Source: an uncultured Selenomonadales bacterium
GTDB lineage: Bacteria; Bacillota_C; Negativicutes; Selenomonadales; Selenomonadaceae
DNA length: 7,002 bases
NCBI GenBank assembly: GCA_937916025.1
Contig: CALGGX010000296.1
Location: 1-7,002, forward strand
Direction: 5' to 3'
The translations under genes and the position numbers were made by a program. This document shows, piece after piece, positions 1 to 6,423 of the stretch. The notes under the pieces are model-generated. The model did not search any database, was not told the DNA's origin, and worked only from the letters and a program-made list of their open reading frames with translations. Numbering within the stretch: the first letter of the stretch is position 1; each line of letters opens with the position of its first letter.

Positions 1-946
1 TGAGAACAACATTATTGCCGTACTCGCTGTGGACGAGAAAACCGTTGCTTTTAACGGTGACATTATCGGCTAAATTCATAATTTCCTCACCGTATTTTGA
101 GGCATCGATAAGTACATTTGAAAAATTGTTGACAACCCTATTGACAATACCGTCATTGATGAAATTCGACTTTGCGGACGGAGTGTAGTAGAGTGTTTTG
201 CCGTCAGGGGAAATCATTTTGAAACTTTTATTGGCGGCATCGATAAGAGTAAGCGAGTAATTTTCTTCATCGTCATCTTCGTAATTGGTACCGAAAAGCA
301 AATTGTTGCCGTCAACAGTCGGAGGAGAATCAGCTTTTAATATGTCATCATCTGAAATGCGAATCGTGTCGTCGGCTTTCAAGCCGTAAATTATGTCGTT
401 GCCGCCGGTGTAGTCGACGATGTTTTTCGAGCCGCTCAATCTGATTGTATTGTTGCCTTTACCCGGCTGAACGATCACTTTGCTTTGGCTGACGGTTAAA
501 TTGTCGTCACCTTCGGTGCCGCCGATTATTGTGCCGTAAATTTTTTGCGTAATCTCGCCTTTGGAATCGATCACGTTGATCGGAAAACGTCCTGCCGTAT
601 TTTTCAACAGAACGGAGCCGCTTCCGATCTTGAACAAAACATCGGTGCCGTCAACAACCGCAGACGAGATCGAGCCGCTCATGAGCTTCAGCGTGTCGTT
701 CGCATCAAAGCCGATGATTGTGTCTTTGCCGTCACCGTTGGCATATTCAATCAAATCACGCCCTTCGAGTTCAATTCGATCGTTGCCGCCGCCGCCGTTG
801 ATCGTAACGCTTTCGCGATAGCAGGTAATTGTATCGTTGCCTGCGTCGGCACTGATCGAAACATTTTCTGACCAATTTTTAATGCGTTCGGCACTGCCGG
901 TTCCGGAAATCACCGTGTCGCTCGTAAAGTTATTGATATCCGCCAT
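1..946 (-). CDS. RTX-type calcium-binding repeat protein (RTX1), 3' end outside window
   Basis: The ATG at 946-944 opens a frame that stays open to the window edge, giving 315 codons and no stop. It is preceded by GGAAAGGA (964-957), about 10 nt upstream. Glycine/aspartate nonapeptide-like repeats start almost at once: ADAGNDTIT (residues 33-41), GGGGNDRIE (51-59), GDGKDTIIG (71-79), GGTEGDDNL (142-150), GKGNNTIRL (162-170) and GGNDIIYGL (181-189). Such repeats bind Ca2+ as parallel beta-rolls in secreted RTX proteins. There is no N-terminal signal peptide, which fits type I secretion through a C-terminal signal that would lie outside the window. An acidic stretch (residues 223-228) and a less repetitive region follow. 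Residues 71-116 align without gaps to residues 392-437 of RTX2. Base composition is more AT-rich than the neighbouring genes. No enzymatic domain is visible, so the role (adhesin, surface layer, toxin-like) is unknown. Confidence 0.85.
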   Translation of the reverse strand, partial: MADINNFTSDTVISGTGSAERIKNWSENVSISADAGNDTITCYRESVTINGGGGNDRIELEGRDLIEYANGDGKDTIIGFDANDTLKLMSGSISSAVVDGTDVLFKIGSGSVLLKNTAGRFPINVIDSKGEITQKIYGTIIGGTEGDDNLTVSQSKVIVQPGKGNNTIRLSGSKNIVDYTGGNDIIYGLKADDTIRISDDDILKADSPPTVDGNNLLFGTNYEDDDEENYSLTLIDAANKSFKMISPDGKTLYYTPSAKSNFINDGIVNRVVNNFSNVLIDASKYGEEIMNLADNVTVKSNGFLVHSEYGNNVVL

Positions 947-1044
947 GAAGCATCTGTCCTTTCCAATGTAAACGCATTAATGTTCGTTTTTTTTTTTTCG
1001 TCATTTAATCCGAAAAACTTAAGACAATATCTTTGAATACGTAC
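947..1044 (-). other. Leader/intergenic region upstream of RTX1 with 12-nt homopolymer
   Basis: This stretch lies between the operon terminator and the RTX1 start. It holds the SD (957-964), an 8-bp palindrome CATTAATG (975-982) and an uninterrupted run of 12 T on the plus strand (987-998, A on the coding strand). A promoter is expected here, because the upstream operon terminates just before it. I find no convincing -35/-10 pair: the best -35-like hexamer, TTGTCT, has no matching -10 at 16-18 nt. Confidence 0.5.
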
Positions 1045-1074
1045 AAAAACGCCGCCGAGATTTCTCTCAACGGC
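1045..1074 (-). terminator. Rho-independent terminator of the rpe operon
   Basis: On the minus strand, GCCGTTGAGA (1074-1065), loop GAAA (1064-1061) and TCTCGGCGGC (1060-1051) form a fully paired 10-bp stem, including two G-T (G-U) wobbles, closed by a GNRA tetraloop. It is followed by G and five T (1049-1045). It begins 16 nt after the rpe stop codon, so it closes the four-gene operon and separates it from RTX1. Confidence 0.9.
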
Positions 1075-1090
1075 TGAAGGATGTTTTATG

Positions 1091-1780
1091 TCATTCCTCG
1101 ATATCGTCTTCGTCGTGATGATGATGGACGATTTCCTGCCCGCGAATGTCTTTAATCGCCTGCACAATATCGGGCGCGCCGTAAATTGCCGAGCCCGCCA
1201 CAAGAATATTCGCGCCGGCTTCGCGCACCTGCAGTGAAGTTTCGGCGTTGATGCCGCCGTCGACTTCGATATCGCATTCGGTTTCAAACTCTTCGATCAT
1301 GTGATAGAGCATATGGATTTTTCCGAGCTGCGACTCGATGAATTTTTGCCCGCCGTAACCGGGATTGACCGTCATGATCAAAATCATGTCCGCAAACTCG
1401 ACGAGCTCCTCGACCATCGACAGCGAAGTGCCCGGGTTGAGCGCGACGCCCGCCTTGCAACCGAGATCATGAATTTGCTGAATGAGCCGATGCGAATGGT
1501 TTGCGGCTTCGACATGGAATGTGATGATGTCGGCACCGGCGTCCGCAAACGACTTGAATTGCGTCTCGGGATGCTCGACCATGAGATGAACGTCGAAGAC
1601 AGCCTTCGAGAGCGGTCGGAGTGCTTTGACGACGGGCGAGCCGATGGTAATGTTGGGGACGAAAGTTCCGTCCATGACGTCGATGTGAATGTACTCGGCA
1701 CCGGCGTCGGTAACGCGCTTGACATCTTCGCCGAGATTGGCGAAATTCGCCGATAGGATCGACGGCGCAATGATTGTCAT
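1091..1780 (-). CDS. rpe: Ribulose-phosphate 3-epimerase with His/acidic C-terminal tail
   Basis: This 229-residue protein interconverts D-ribulose 5-phosphate and D-xylulose 5-phosphate in the cytosolic pentose phosphate pathway. All family landmarks of the (beta/alpha)8 barrel are present in order: PSILSANF (6-13), IHIDVMDGTFVPN (31-43), FDVHLMVEHP (62-71), ALNPGTS (113-119), VNPGYGGQKF (138-147), VDGGIN (173-178) and AGSAIYG (195-201). Expected metal ligands and catalytic acids are H32, D34, H65 and D174. The core matches the usual length of about 215-220 residues. It is extended by a tail rich in His and acidic residues (HHHH at 219-222, then DEDDIEE). The ATG start follows GAGGAGG (1794-1788) with a 7-nt spacer, and this SD overlaps the mscL stop codon, so translational coupling is likely. 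It is the last gene before the terminator. Confidence 0.97.
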   Translation of the reverse strand: MTIIAPSILSANFANLGEDVKRVTDAGAEYIHIDVMDGTFVPNITIGSPVVKALRPLSKAVFDVHLMVEHPETQFKSFADAGADIITFHVEAANHSHRLIQQIHDLGCKAGVALNPGTSLSMVEELVEFADMILIMTVNPGYGGQKFIESQLGKIHMLYHMIEEFETECDIEVDGGINAETSLQVREAGANILVAGSAIYGAPDIVQAIKDIRGQEIVHHHHDEDDIEE

Positions 1781-1792
1781 TCGATCGCCTCC

Positions 1793-2233
1793 TCAGACTT
1801 TGATTTCGGAAGTGCAGTGCGGGCAACGCGTTGCGTCGTCGGCGACAACTTCTTTGCAGTACGGGCATTTCTTCGGCTCGGGAGCCGGAGCCGGTTCGGG
1901 CTTCTTCGGCATCAACCGATTGACTTGCTTGATAAGAATGAAGATTGCGGTTGCCATGATTAAGAAGTCAAGGCAGGTATTGATAAATACGCCGTACGCA
2001 ATGACGGGCGCGCCGGCTTCCTTGGCTGCGGCGATCGACTCGTATTCGACGCCGGACAGGTTGATGTAGAGATTGGAAAAATCGACTTTGCCGAGCAACA
2101 ATCCGAGCGGCGGCATGATGATGTCCGATGTAAACGACGAAACGATTTTGCCGAACGCCGCGCCGATAATGACACCCGTCGCCATGTCGACGACGTTGCC
2201 GCGCATAATGAATTTCTTGAACTCTTCAAACAA
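1793..2233 (-). CDS. mscL: Large-conductance mechanosensitive channel with C-terminal zinc ribbon
   Basis: MscL is an inner-membrane homopentamer that opens under membrane tension to release solutes on osmotic downshock. The N-terminus [18 protein letters not shown] (3-20) is diagnostic. TM1 spans roughly residues 14-40 and ends in DIIMPPLG (37-44), the periplasmic loop is about 45-75, and TM2 is about 76-102. The usual short charged C-terminal helix is replaced by a Pro/Ala/Glu linker (PEPAPAPEP) and a CPYC (123-126) ... CPHC (137-140) zinc ribbon. The frame is open upstream to a TTG at 2281, which would add 16 residues. I chose TTG 2233-2231 because AAGGAGAG (2250-2243) lies 9-11 nt upstream and the protein then starts where other MscL proteins do. 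Length is then 146 residues. It follows the HD-protein gene by 19 nt and precedes rpe by 12 nt. Confidence 0.95.
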   Translation of the reverse strand: MFEEFKKFIMRGNVVDMATGVIIGAAFGKIVSSFTSDIIMPPLGLLLGKVDFSNLYINLSGVEYESIAAAKEAGAPVIAYGVFINTCLDFLIMATAIFILIKQVNRLMPKKPEPAPAPEPKKCPYCKEVVADDATRCPHCTSEIKV

Positions 2234-2242
2234 ACCGAAACA

Positions 2243-2250
2243 CTCTCCTT
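2243..2250 (-). promoter_or_regulatory. Ribosome binding site deciding the mscL TTG start
   Basis: AAGGAGAG on the minus strand lies just after the TAA stop (2255-2253) of the upstream HD-protein gene and about 9 nt before TTG 2233. It would sit inside the coding region if the upstream TTG at 2281 were used. It therefore argues for the shorter MscL that starts at the family-typical position. Confidence 0.8.
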
Positions 2251-2252
2251 GA

Positions 2253-3476
2253 TTATTTGTCGAGATACAGCTTGACTGCAAAGCCGTGGCGTTTTTTCGC
2301 GTGCTTGCAGTACTGTCTGTAATGCTTTTGAATCCACTTGCGATCTGCCTTGTCGAGCTCGGAAGCGTCTATAAAGATCGCCGCCTCGACCGGCAGTCGC
2401 TTGATCGTATCCAATTCGCCGAGCCGCTCTTCAATGCATTCCTGCGTCGCGCGCGGGAAGCTCAATGCGTGATGCACTCGAAACTGCTCCTGCACCGCGC
2501 GGCGTTTCGGATCGAATACGCAATCCATCGACAAGTTGCCCTCGCCTGCAGAATACATTCGCGCAAAGCCCTTCGCATCGAGCAAGTCTGCAGTCAATCG
2601 AGCCGCCGTGCCGTCGGAATTGATCAGCAAAACGTCGGCATTTTTGATCTCGTTCTGCCACGTATCGGCATCGCGATCGTACGAATTGAAATCGACTTCG
2701 ATGCGCTCGCCGCCCTGCGTGTAAGGAAATGTCGCCGCCTCGCGATTGGCATCTCCGAGTCGAAGTGCCGCCGCTATCGACGCCGTCCGAGCCATCATCT
2801 CGCGATTGAAGTTGTAAGTCATGCTCGGATCGATCACGTCCGCGTTGTCAGTCCAAGTCGACGTGTCGAAGTAAATCACCGACTCCGGATATTTCGCGTT
2901 GTAAGCGTCGACCGCATTCGCAATCCGAGTGAAACATTCATTCCAATCGGCATGGCCGGTCAGATCGCGCACGCCCGAGCAACTCTTGCTGTGCAACATG
3001 CAATCGAGCGCGACGCAATCCGGATCGACGCCGAGCGAATCCATCAGCGTTCGATTTTCGAGAACATGAATCGCCGAATTCAGCGAATGATCTTTGCGAA
3101 GCGCGTTGCCGTCAGAGTAGGTTTTGAAAACGCCGCCGTCCATGCCGGTGTCGTGAAAGATTGCCGCAATCTGCAATTCCAACCGATCGATCGGCGCGTA
3201 AAAAGCATTGCCTCTGCTCTCGATTGTTTGATCGATTGCGTCCGCCGCCTCCTGCGACTTGATTGCGACCAACTCGGCATGATTGATGCCGTGATCGCTG
3301 TAGGTGCGGAGCTCGGGAAATTCCCATGCCCGATCGCGCCCGTGCTCGTAATACTTCGACGCGACTTCCATCGCGCGCCGCGACTCGTCGTCGAAATCCT
3401 CCGCACTCGCGACATTGATCAATGCAACGATCAACGCAAACGCAATCGAAAAAATCCTGCTCGTCAACGCGCGCAT
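2253..3476 (-). CDS. Exported HD-domain protein with unrecognised C-terminal half
   Basis: This is a 407-residue protein. Residues 1-25 form a classical signal peptide: basic MRALTSR, a hydrophobic core, then ASA before E26, so it should be exported. The mature N-terminal half resembles HD-superfamily metal-dependent phosphohydrolases: DHGINHAE (61-68), [10 protein letters not shown] (107-115, HD pair H108-D109), KDHS (128-131), H162 and a final LGDANRE (240-246). That order matches H...HD...D, although the substrate cannot be deduced. Five cysteines (C154, C159, C166, C181, C319) lie outside the signal peptide, with one more at C347 and one at C390, so disulfides are possible in an extracytoplasmic protein. 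Residues from about 265 on have no family I recognise: a possible Rossmann-like start ([19 protein letters not shown]), then a basic C-terminus. ATG 3476 follows GGAG (3490-3487), inside the end of the dehydrogenase gene, with a 2-nt gap between genes. Confidence 0.85.
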   Translation of the reverse strand: MRALTSRIFSIAFALIVALINVASAEDFDDESRRAMEVASKYYEHGRDRAWEFPELRTYSDHGINHAELVAIKSQEAADAIDQTIESRGNAFYAPIDRLELQIAAIFHDTGMDGGVFKTYSDGNALRKDHSLNSAIHVLENRTLMDSLGVDPDCVALDCMLHSKSCSGVRDLTGHADWNECFTRIANAVDAYNAKYPESVIYFDTSTWTDNADVIDPSMTYNFNREMMARTASIAAALRLGDANREAATFPYTQGGERIEVDFNSYDRDADTWQNEIKNADVLLINSDGTAARLTADLLDAKGFARMYSAGEGNLSMDCVFDPKRRAVQEQFRVHHALSFPRATQECIEERLGELDTIKRLPVEAAIFIDASELDKADRKWIQKHYRQYCKHAKKRHGFAVKLYLDK

Positions 3477-3478
3477 AA

Positions 3479-4354
3479 TCAGATCACTCCGTAATATTTG
3501 AGTAATGCTTGCGTGCCGGCGTTGCCGATGCCTTCACTCTCGAGCTTGCGCAATTGGCTCAAAACCATTGCGAGAATCGGCATGGTGGTTCCGTACGCGG
3601 TGCCGGTTTCGGTTCCGATCGCGAGATCTTTTGCGAGATGTTTGAGCATGAAGCCCGGGTTGAAATCGCCGTCGAGCCCCTTGCGTACAACTCCCGTCAT
3701 TTGGAAACTTCCCGCCGCGCCGGTCGAGATCGCGTCGTAGACTTTGTTGATGTCGAGCCCCGACGCCTTTGCATAAGCAAACGCCTCGCACACGCCCGCC
3801 AGAGTTCCGGCGATCGCGATCTGATTGCATGCCTTGGTTTTTTGCCCCGCGCCCGCGCCGCCTTCATGCACGATGTTTTTGCCGAGCACGGTAAAGATCG
3901 GTTGCAACGCCTCGAAGTCCGCCTTATCGCCTCCGACAAGAATCGTCAAAGTCGCGTTGCGAGCACCGATATCGCCTCCGGTTACCGGCGCATCGACCGC
4001 GTGAATGCCGCGAGCCGTCGCCTCGATGTAAATGCGCTCGGCGAGGATCGGTGACGAAGTCGTCATGTCGACGACGTACGCACCGCTCCGCGCGGAATCG
4101 AGAATGCCGCCTTCGCCGAGATATATCTGCTCGACATCTTTCGGATAGCCGACGATCGTAATCACGACGTCTTGATCTTTGGCGCATTCGCCCGCCGTCT
4201 CGCACCAATGCGCACCGCGAGCAATGAGCGGCTCCGCCTTCGCCTTCGTACGGTTATAAACACTGACTTCAAAACCGGCGTCCATGAGATGCCCCGCCAT
4301 TGCCGAGCCCATAATCCCCGTGCCGATGAAGCCGATTTTTTTTATTGCTGACAA
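3479..4354 (-). CDS. Beta-hydroxyacid dehydrogenase, tartronate semialdehyde reductase (GarR/GlxR)-like
   Basis: This 291-residue member of the 3-hydroxyisobutyrate dehydrogenase family reversibly reduces a 3-oxo acid such as tartronate semialdehyde with NAD(P)H in the cytosol. The Rossmann motif is GFIGTGIMG (8-16). NRT (34-36) after beta-2 is typical of NADP preference in this family. The substrate loop is DAPVTGGDIGA (121-131). The catalytic lysine is expected at K174, with N177 in GQKTKACNQ (170-178), and K242-D243 matches the conserved KDL segment near the active site. Length is normal (about 290-300). Substrate cannot be fixed from sequence: tartronate semialdehyde (GarR/GlxR) is the best guess, and 3-hydroxyisobutyrate or another short hydroxyacid is possible. 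It is the first gene of the operon. The start is TTG 4354, preceded by AAAGGGGG 8 nt upstream; there is no in-frame ATG before M15, which lies inside the Rossmann motif. Confidence 0.92.
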   Translation of the reverse strand: MSAIKKIGFIGTGIMGSAMAGHLMDAGFEVSVYNRTKAKAEPLIARGAHWCETAGECAKDQDVVITIVGYPKDVEQIYLGEGGILDSARSGAYVVDMTTSSPILAERIYIEATARGIHAVDAPVTGGDIGARNATLTILVGGDKADFEALQPIFTVLGKNIVHEGGAGAGQKTKACNQIAIAGTLAGVCEAFAYAKASGLDINKVYDAISTGAAGSFQMTGVVRKGLDGDFNPGFMLKHLAKDLAIGTETGTAYGTTMPILAMVLSQLRKLESEGIGNAGTQALLKYYGVI

Positions 4355-4362
4355 GTTGCCTG

Positions 4363-4370
4363 CCCCCTTT
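4363..4370 (-). promoter_or_regulatory. Ribosome binding site deciding the TTG start of the dehydrogenase
   Basis: AAAGGGGG on the minus strand ends 8 nt before TTG 4354. With transcription predicted to begin near 4373, it sits almost at the 5' end of the mRNA, leaving a leader of only about 19 nt and little room for a leader-based control element. Confidence 0.75.
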
Positions 4371-4379
4371 CAAGCGGCG

Positions 4380-4408
4380 AGTATAGCACGCACCCATGAC
4401 ATTTTCAA
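4380..4408 (-). promoter_or_regulatory. Sigma70/sigmaA promoter of the dehydrogenase-HD-mscL-rpe operon
   Basis: On the minus strand, -35 TTGAAA (4408-4403, 5/6 to consensus), a 17-nt spacer and -10 TATACT (4385-4380, 5/6) are followed by an expected start near 4373. The bases TGC directly before the -10 make it an extended -10 element. Such a match suggests strong housekeeping expression. No obvious operator palindrome overlaps it. Confidence 0.85.
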
Positions 4409-4431
4409 CATAAAAGTTTCCGTTGTGCCGC

Positions 4432-4455
4432 AAAAAAAAATGACCGTTGCCGGTC
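4432..4455 (-). terminator. Rho-independent terminator of RTX2
   Basis: On the minus strand, GACCG (4455-4451), loop GCAA (4450-4447) and CGGTC (4446-4442) form a short 5-bp GC-rich stem closed by a GNRA tetraloop. A and then nine T (4440-4432) follow. It lies 17 nt after the RTX2 stop codon and just upstream of the operon promoter, so it insulates the operon from RTX2 transcription. Confidence 0.88.
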
Positions 4456-4472
4456 GAAAACATTGTTGATTG

Positions 4473-6344
4473 TCATGACTGAACATAAGTAAATTGCCGA
4501 CTGCTGTGCTCGAATTTCCAACGCGTCAAGTTCGGCAATTGGAACGTCGTCGAGGTGCCGGTCGTGTTGATCTTCAGCGAATTGCCGTCGGTGAGAGTGA
4601 ACGTAATGTTGTCGTTGGAATCCATCGACACGCCTGACATGTCTTCGAGATTGACCGTCCAGAAGTTGACGATGTCCTCGGCACCGCAATTCTCGATCAC
4701 GTCCGAGCCCTCGCCCTTGCCGAACCAATACATATCCTCGCCTGCACCGCCGACGAGAGTGTCGTCGCCGACAAAGCCCCACATCCACGAGCCGTTCACG
4801 CCCGCGCGGATCCCATTCGATTTTTCATTGCCGACGATGATGCGCTCGGCACGCGTATCGGCACTCGCATCGACTTCGACCGCCGACAAATCTTCGTACG
4901 TATCGACCCACGCGATCACGTCGAAGCCCGTCAACCACACATTGCCGTTGCAGCTCGAGTTGACGATGATCTTGTCGCCGGATTTCGACAGACCGGTCGG
5001 CATTGAACTGATCGTGATGTCGTTGCTGACGACGTTTTTCAGCGTGATGCTGCCCGAGCCGACTTTGACGACAAAATCCGCGCCCGAGCGACTCGTCGAA
5101 TAGGAATCGCTGCCGAGATTGATCTCGTCGACATCCGCGCTGAAGGCGTAAATGACATCGTTGCCGTCACCGACGTTGTAGGAAAAAACATCCGCGCCGT
5201 CGCTCGCTTCGAGAGTGTCGTTGCCGCCCGCGCCGACGATTGTGATCTTGTCTGTATTGCCGGACGGCTGAACGATTTTCAGATCATCCGCGCCCGATCT
5301 GCCGTTGATGATATCCGCGCCGCCGCCGGTGTTGATCGTCGCCGCGTCGACGCTCGACGTGATGATGAACTCGTCCGCGCCGCTGTTGCCTGTCGCGTTG
5401 TCGTCGTGCACGTAGATGATATCGCCGGGATATCCGTCAGAGTAATTCTTTGCGAACCAACGCATCAACGTGTAAGCGGTCGTCACGCCCAAATCACCCG
5501 ACGAACCCCAATAACTGTTGCTCGCGAAGGCGTAATCGCTGTAATCGGCATAATCTAAACCGCCGACGATGTATTTCAAACCGTTTTGAATGCCTTCCGG
5601 CAGATCGTAGAAGTAACTGACATTCGCGCGCAACGCCAACTCCGCCAATTGCTTAAGAACACACTGATCCATGTAAGTCTCGTCGGTGTGGCGGGATAGC
5701 AAATAACCCGACGACAGCTCACCGCTCTGATCGCTCGAATCCCAACTGCGGAGTTTGTAAATATCGATCGTCATGGTGGCGGAAGACGCGCGACCGAGAT
5801 CGTTTGTCACGGACAACGCCGCCGGATCGGTGACGCTGTAATCGCTGTATCTGAATTTGACGTTGAGAGTGTTGGTGCTCGCCCTGCCATCGGTAAAGTT
5901 GATGCCGAGCAACTCGTTGATGAGATCGAGAGACTGCGGAATCCACCAATTGTAGAGATACTCGACGACCCGCCGTTCGGTTTCCGAATAACCGCTGCCT
6001 CCGTACGTCACGTGTACGGTCAAGCCGTTGACGGTGAATGAATCGTAATCGTCCTCATCGAGCGTGTAAGCAATCGTCCCCTCGGGAATGATCGACTCCT
6101 CCGTCTTGACGGTCGAGCCGCCCGCGTCCGAGCCGGTGATCGCTCCGGTGTCGTCGTTGTTCCGACGCACGCCGCAGACCTGCTCGAGAAAATCTTGAGC
6201 CGACAAGCCGGAGGAACTGTAAGCATTGGCGAATGTGTTTTTGAGTGCCGAGTAGCCGGAAATGCCGAACTGCTTGAGCGCATCATCGACGGCAGTCTCG
6301 CCGGTGTTTGATGTCGTCGTCAGTGTTTCGACAAAGCAGTTCAC
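4473..6344 (-). CDS. RTX calcium-binding protein with degenerate metallopeptidase-like domain (RTX2)
   Basis: This is a 623-residue protein with no signal peptide, probably exported by a type I system that is not in the window. Residues 1-60 are a short helical region; 64-88 (DDTGAITGSDAGGSTVK and following) are a linker I recall from Selenomonadaceae RTX proteins. Residues 90-310 are a globular domain, and 318-550 carry Ca2+-binding repeats: TGGGADIIN (339-347), GAGGNDTLE (371-379), SDGADVFSYN (381-390), GDGNDVIYA (392-400), GDDTLVGGAGED (526-537). The C-terminal 60 residues may hold the secretion signal. The globular domain has KQLAELALRAN (231-241) and PEGIQNGLKYIVGG (249-262), where active relatives of the flagellinolysin type, as I recall them, carry HELTH and a glutamate zinc ligand; both are lost here. 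The start is GTG 6344-6342 with no recognisable SD, so the exact N-terminus is uncertain. The gene is isolated, bounded by its own terminator and the divergent promoter region. Confidence 0.85.
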   Translation of the reverse strand: MNCFVETLTTTSNTGETAVDDALKQFGISGYSALKNTFANAYSSSGLSAQDFLEQVCGVRRNNDDTGAITGSDAGGSTVKTEESIIPEGTIAYTLDEDDYDSFTVNGLTVHVTYGGSGYSETERRVVEYLYNWWIPQSLDLINELLGINFTDGRASTNTLNVKFRYSDYSVTDPAALSVTNDLGRASSATMTIDIYKLRSWDSSDQSGELSSGYLLSRHTDETYMDQCVLKQLAELALRANVSYFYDLPEGIQNGLKYIVGGLDYADYSDYAFASNSYWGSSGDLGVTTAYTLMRWFAKNYSDGYPGDIIYVHDDNATGNSGADEFIITSSVDAATINTGGGADIINGRSGADDLKIVQPSGNTDKITIVGAGGNDTLEASDGADVFSYNVGDGNDVIYAFSADVDEINLGSDSYSTSRSGADFVVKVGSGSITLKNVVSNDITISSMPTGLSKSGDKIIVNSSCNGNVWLTGFDVIAWVDTYEDLSAVEVDASADTRAERIIVGNEKSNGIRAGVNGSWMWGFVGDDTLVGGAGEDMYWFGKGEGSDVIENCGAEDIVNFWTVNLEDMSGVSMDSNDNITFTLTDGNSLKINTTGTSTTFQLPNLTRWKFEHSSRQFTYVQS

Positions 6345-6360
6345 ACCGAATTTTTTTCGA

Positions 6361-6389
6361 TTGCCAACGCGCCGCCACAGGTATATAAT
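6361..6389 (+). promoter_or_regulatory. Sigma70/sigmaA promoter of putP
   Basis: -35 TTGCCA (6361-6366, 5/6), a 17-nt spacer and a perfect -10 TATAAT (6384-6389) are seen on the plus strand. Transcription should start near 6396, leaving a leader of about 28 nt before the TTG start. Confidence 0.88.
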
Positions 6390-6409
6390 TAGTTGTTATT
6401 TTTGCGAAT

Positions 6410-6415
6410 GGGAGG
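6410..6415 (+). promoter_or_regulatory. Ribosome binding site deciding the putP TTG start
   Basis: GGGAGG ends 8 nt before TTG 6424. The later in-frame ATGs at 6436 and 6439 would place this SD 20 nt or more away, so the TTG is preferred. It also gives the N-terminal length seen in PutP proteins. Confidence 0.8.
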
Positions 6416-6423
6416 CAATCACT

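Larger units (their letters stand above)
6345..6423. other. Divergent intergenic region between RTX2 and putP
   Basis: These 79 bases separate RTX2 (minus) from putP (plus) and hold the putP promoter and SD. A possible overlapping RTX2 promoter is weak: minus-strand -35-like TTCGCA (6408-6403, 4/6), 17 nt, then TATACC (6385-6380, 4/6). It would share DNA with the putP -10, so binding at one could exclude the other. A run of seven A on the RTX2 coding strand lies at 6357-6351. Confidence 0.5.

Noticed and set aside
545..871. Plus-strand frame within the RTX1 region
   Set aside because: It is a shadow of the RTX1 repeats, which read clearly as RTX nonapeptides on the minus strand up to the window edge.
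952..954. Alternative ATG upstream of the RTX1 start
   Set aside because: It is in a different frame from the RTX repeats and is not needed, as ATG 946 has an SD at usable spacing.
975..988. CATTAATG palindrome with flanking AACG/CGTT as an operator for RTX1
   Set aside because: The arms are short and unevenly spaced, and no promoter could be placed next to it, so it may be chance.
1301..1756. Plus-strand frame opposite rpe
   Set aside because: The opposite strand holds all Rpe motifs; this frame has no family signature or SD.
2234..2281. MscL start at TTG 2281, adding 16 residues
   Set aside because: The extension is unlike any MscL N-terminus, would overlap the HD-protein gene, and contains the SD that serves TTG 2233.
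2286..3494. 402-codon open frame on the plus strand opposite the HD-protein gene
   Set aside because: It is antisense to a gene with signal peptide, HD motifs and proper SD. Its translation is rich in Arg/Ile/Val with no recognisable motif, as expected from codon bias of the true strand.
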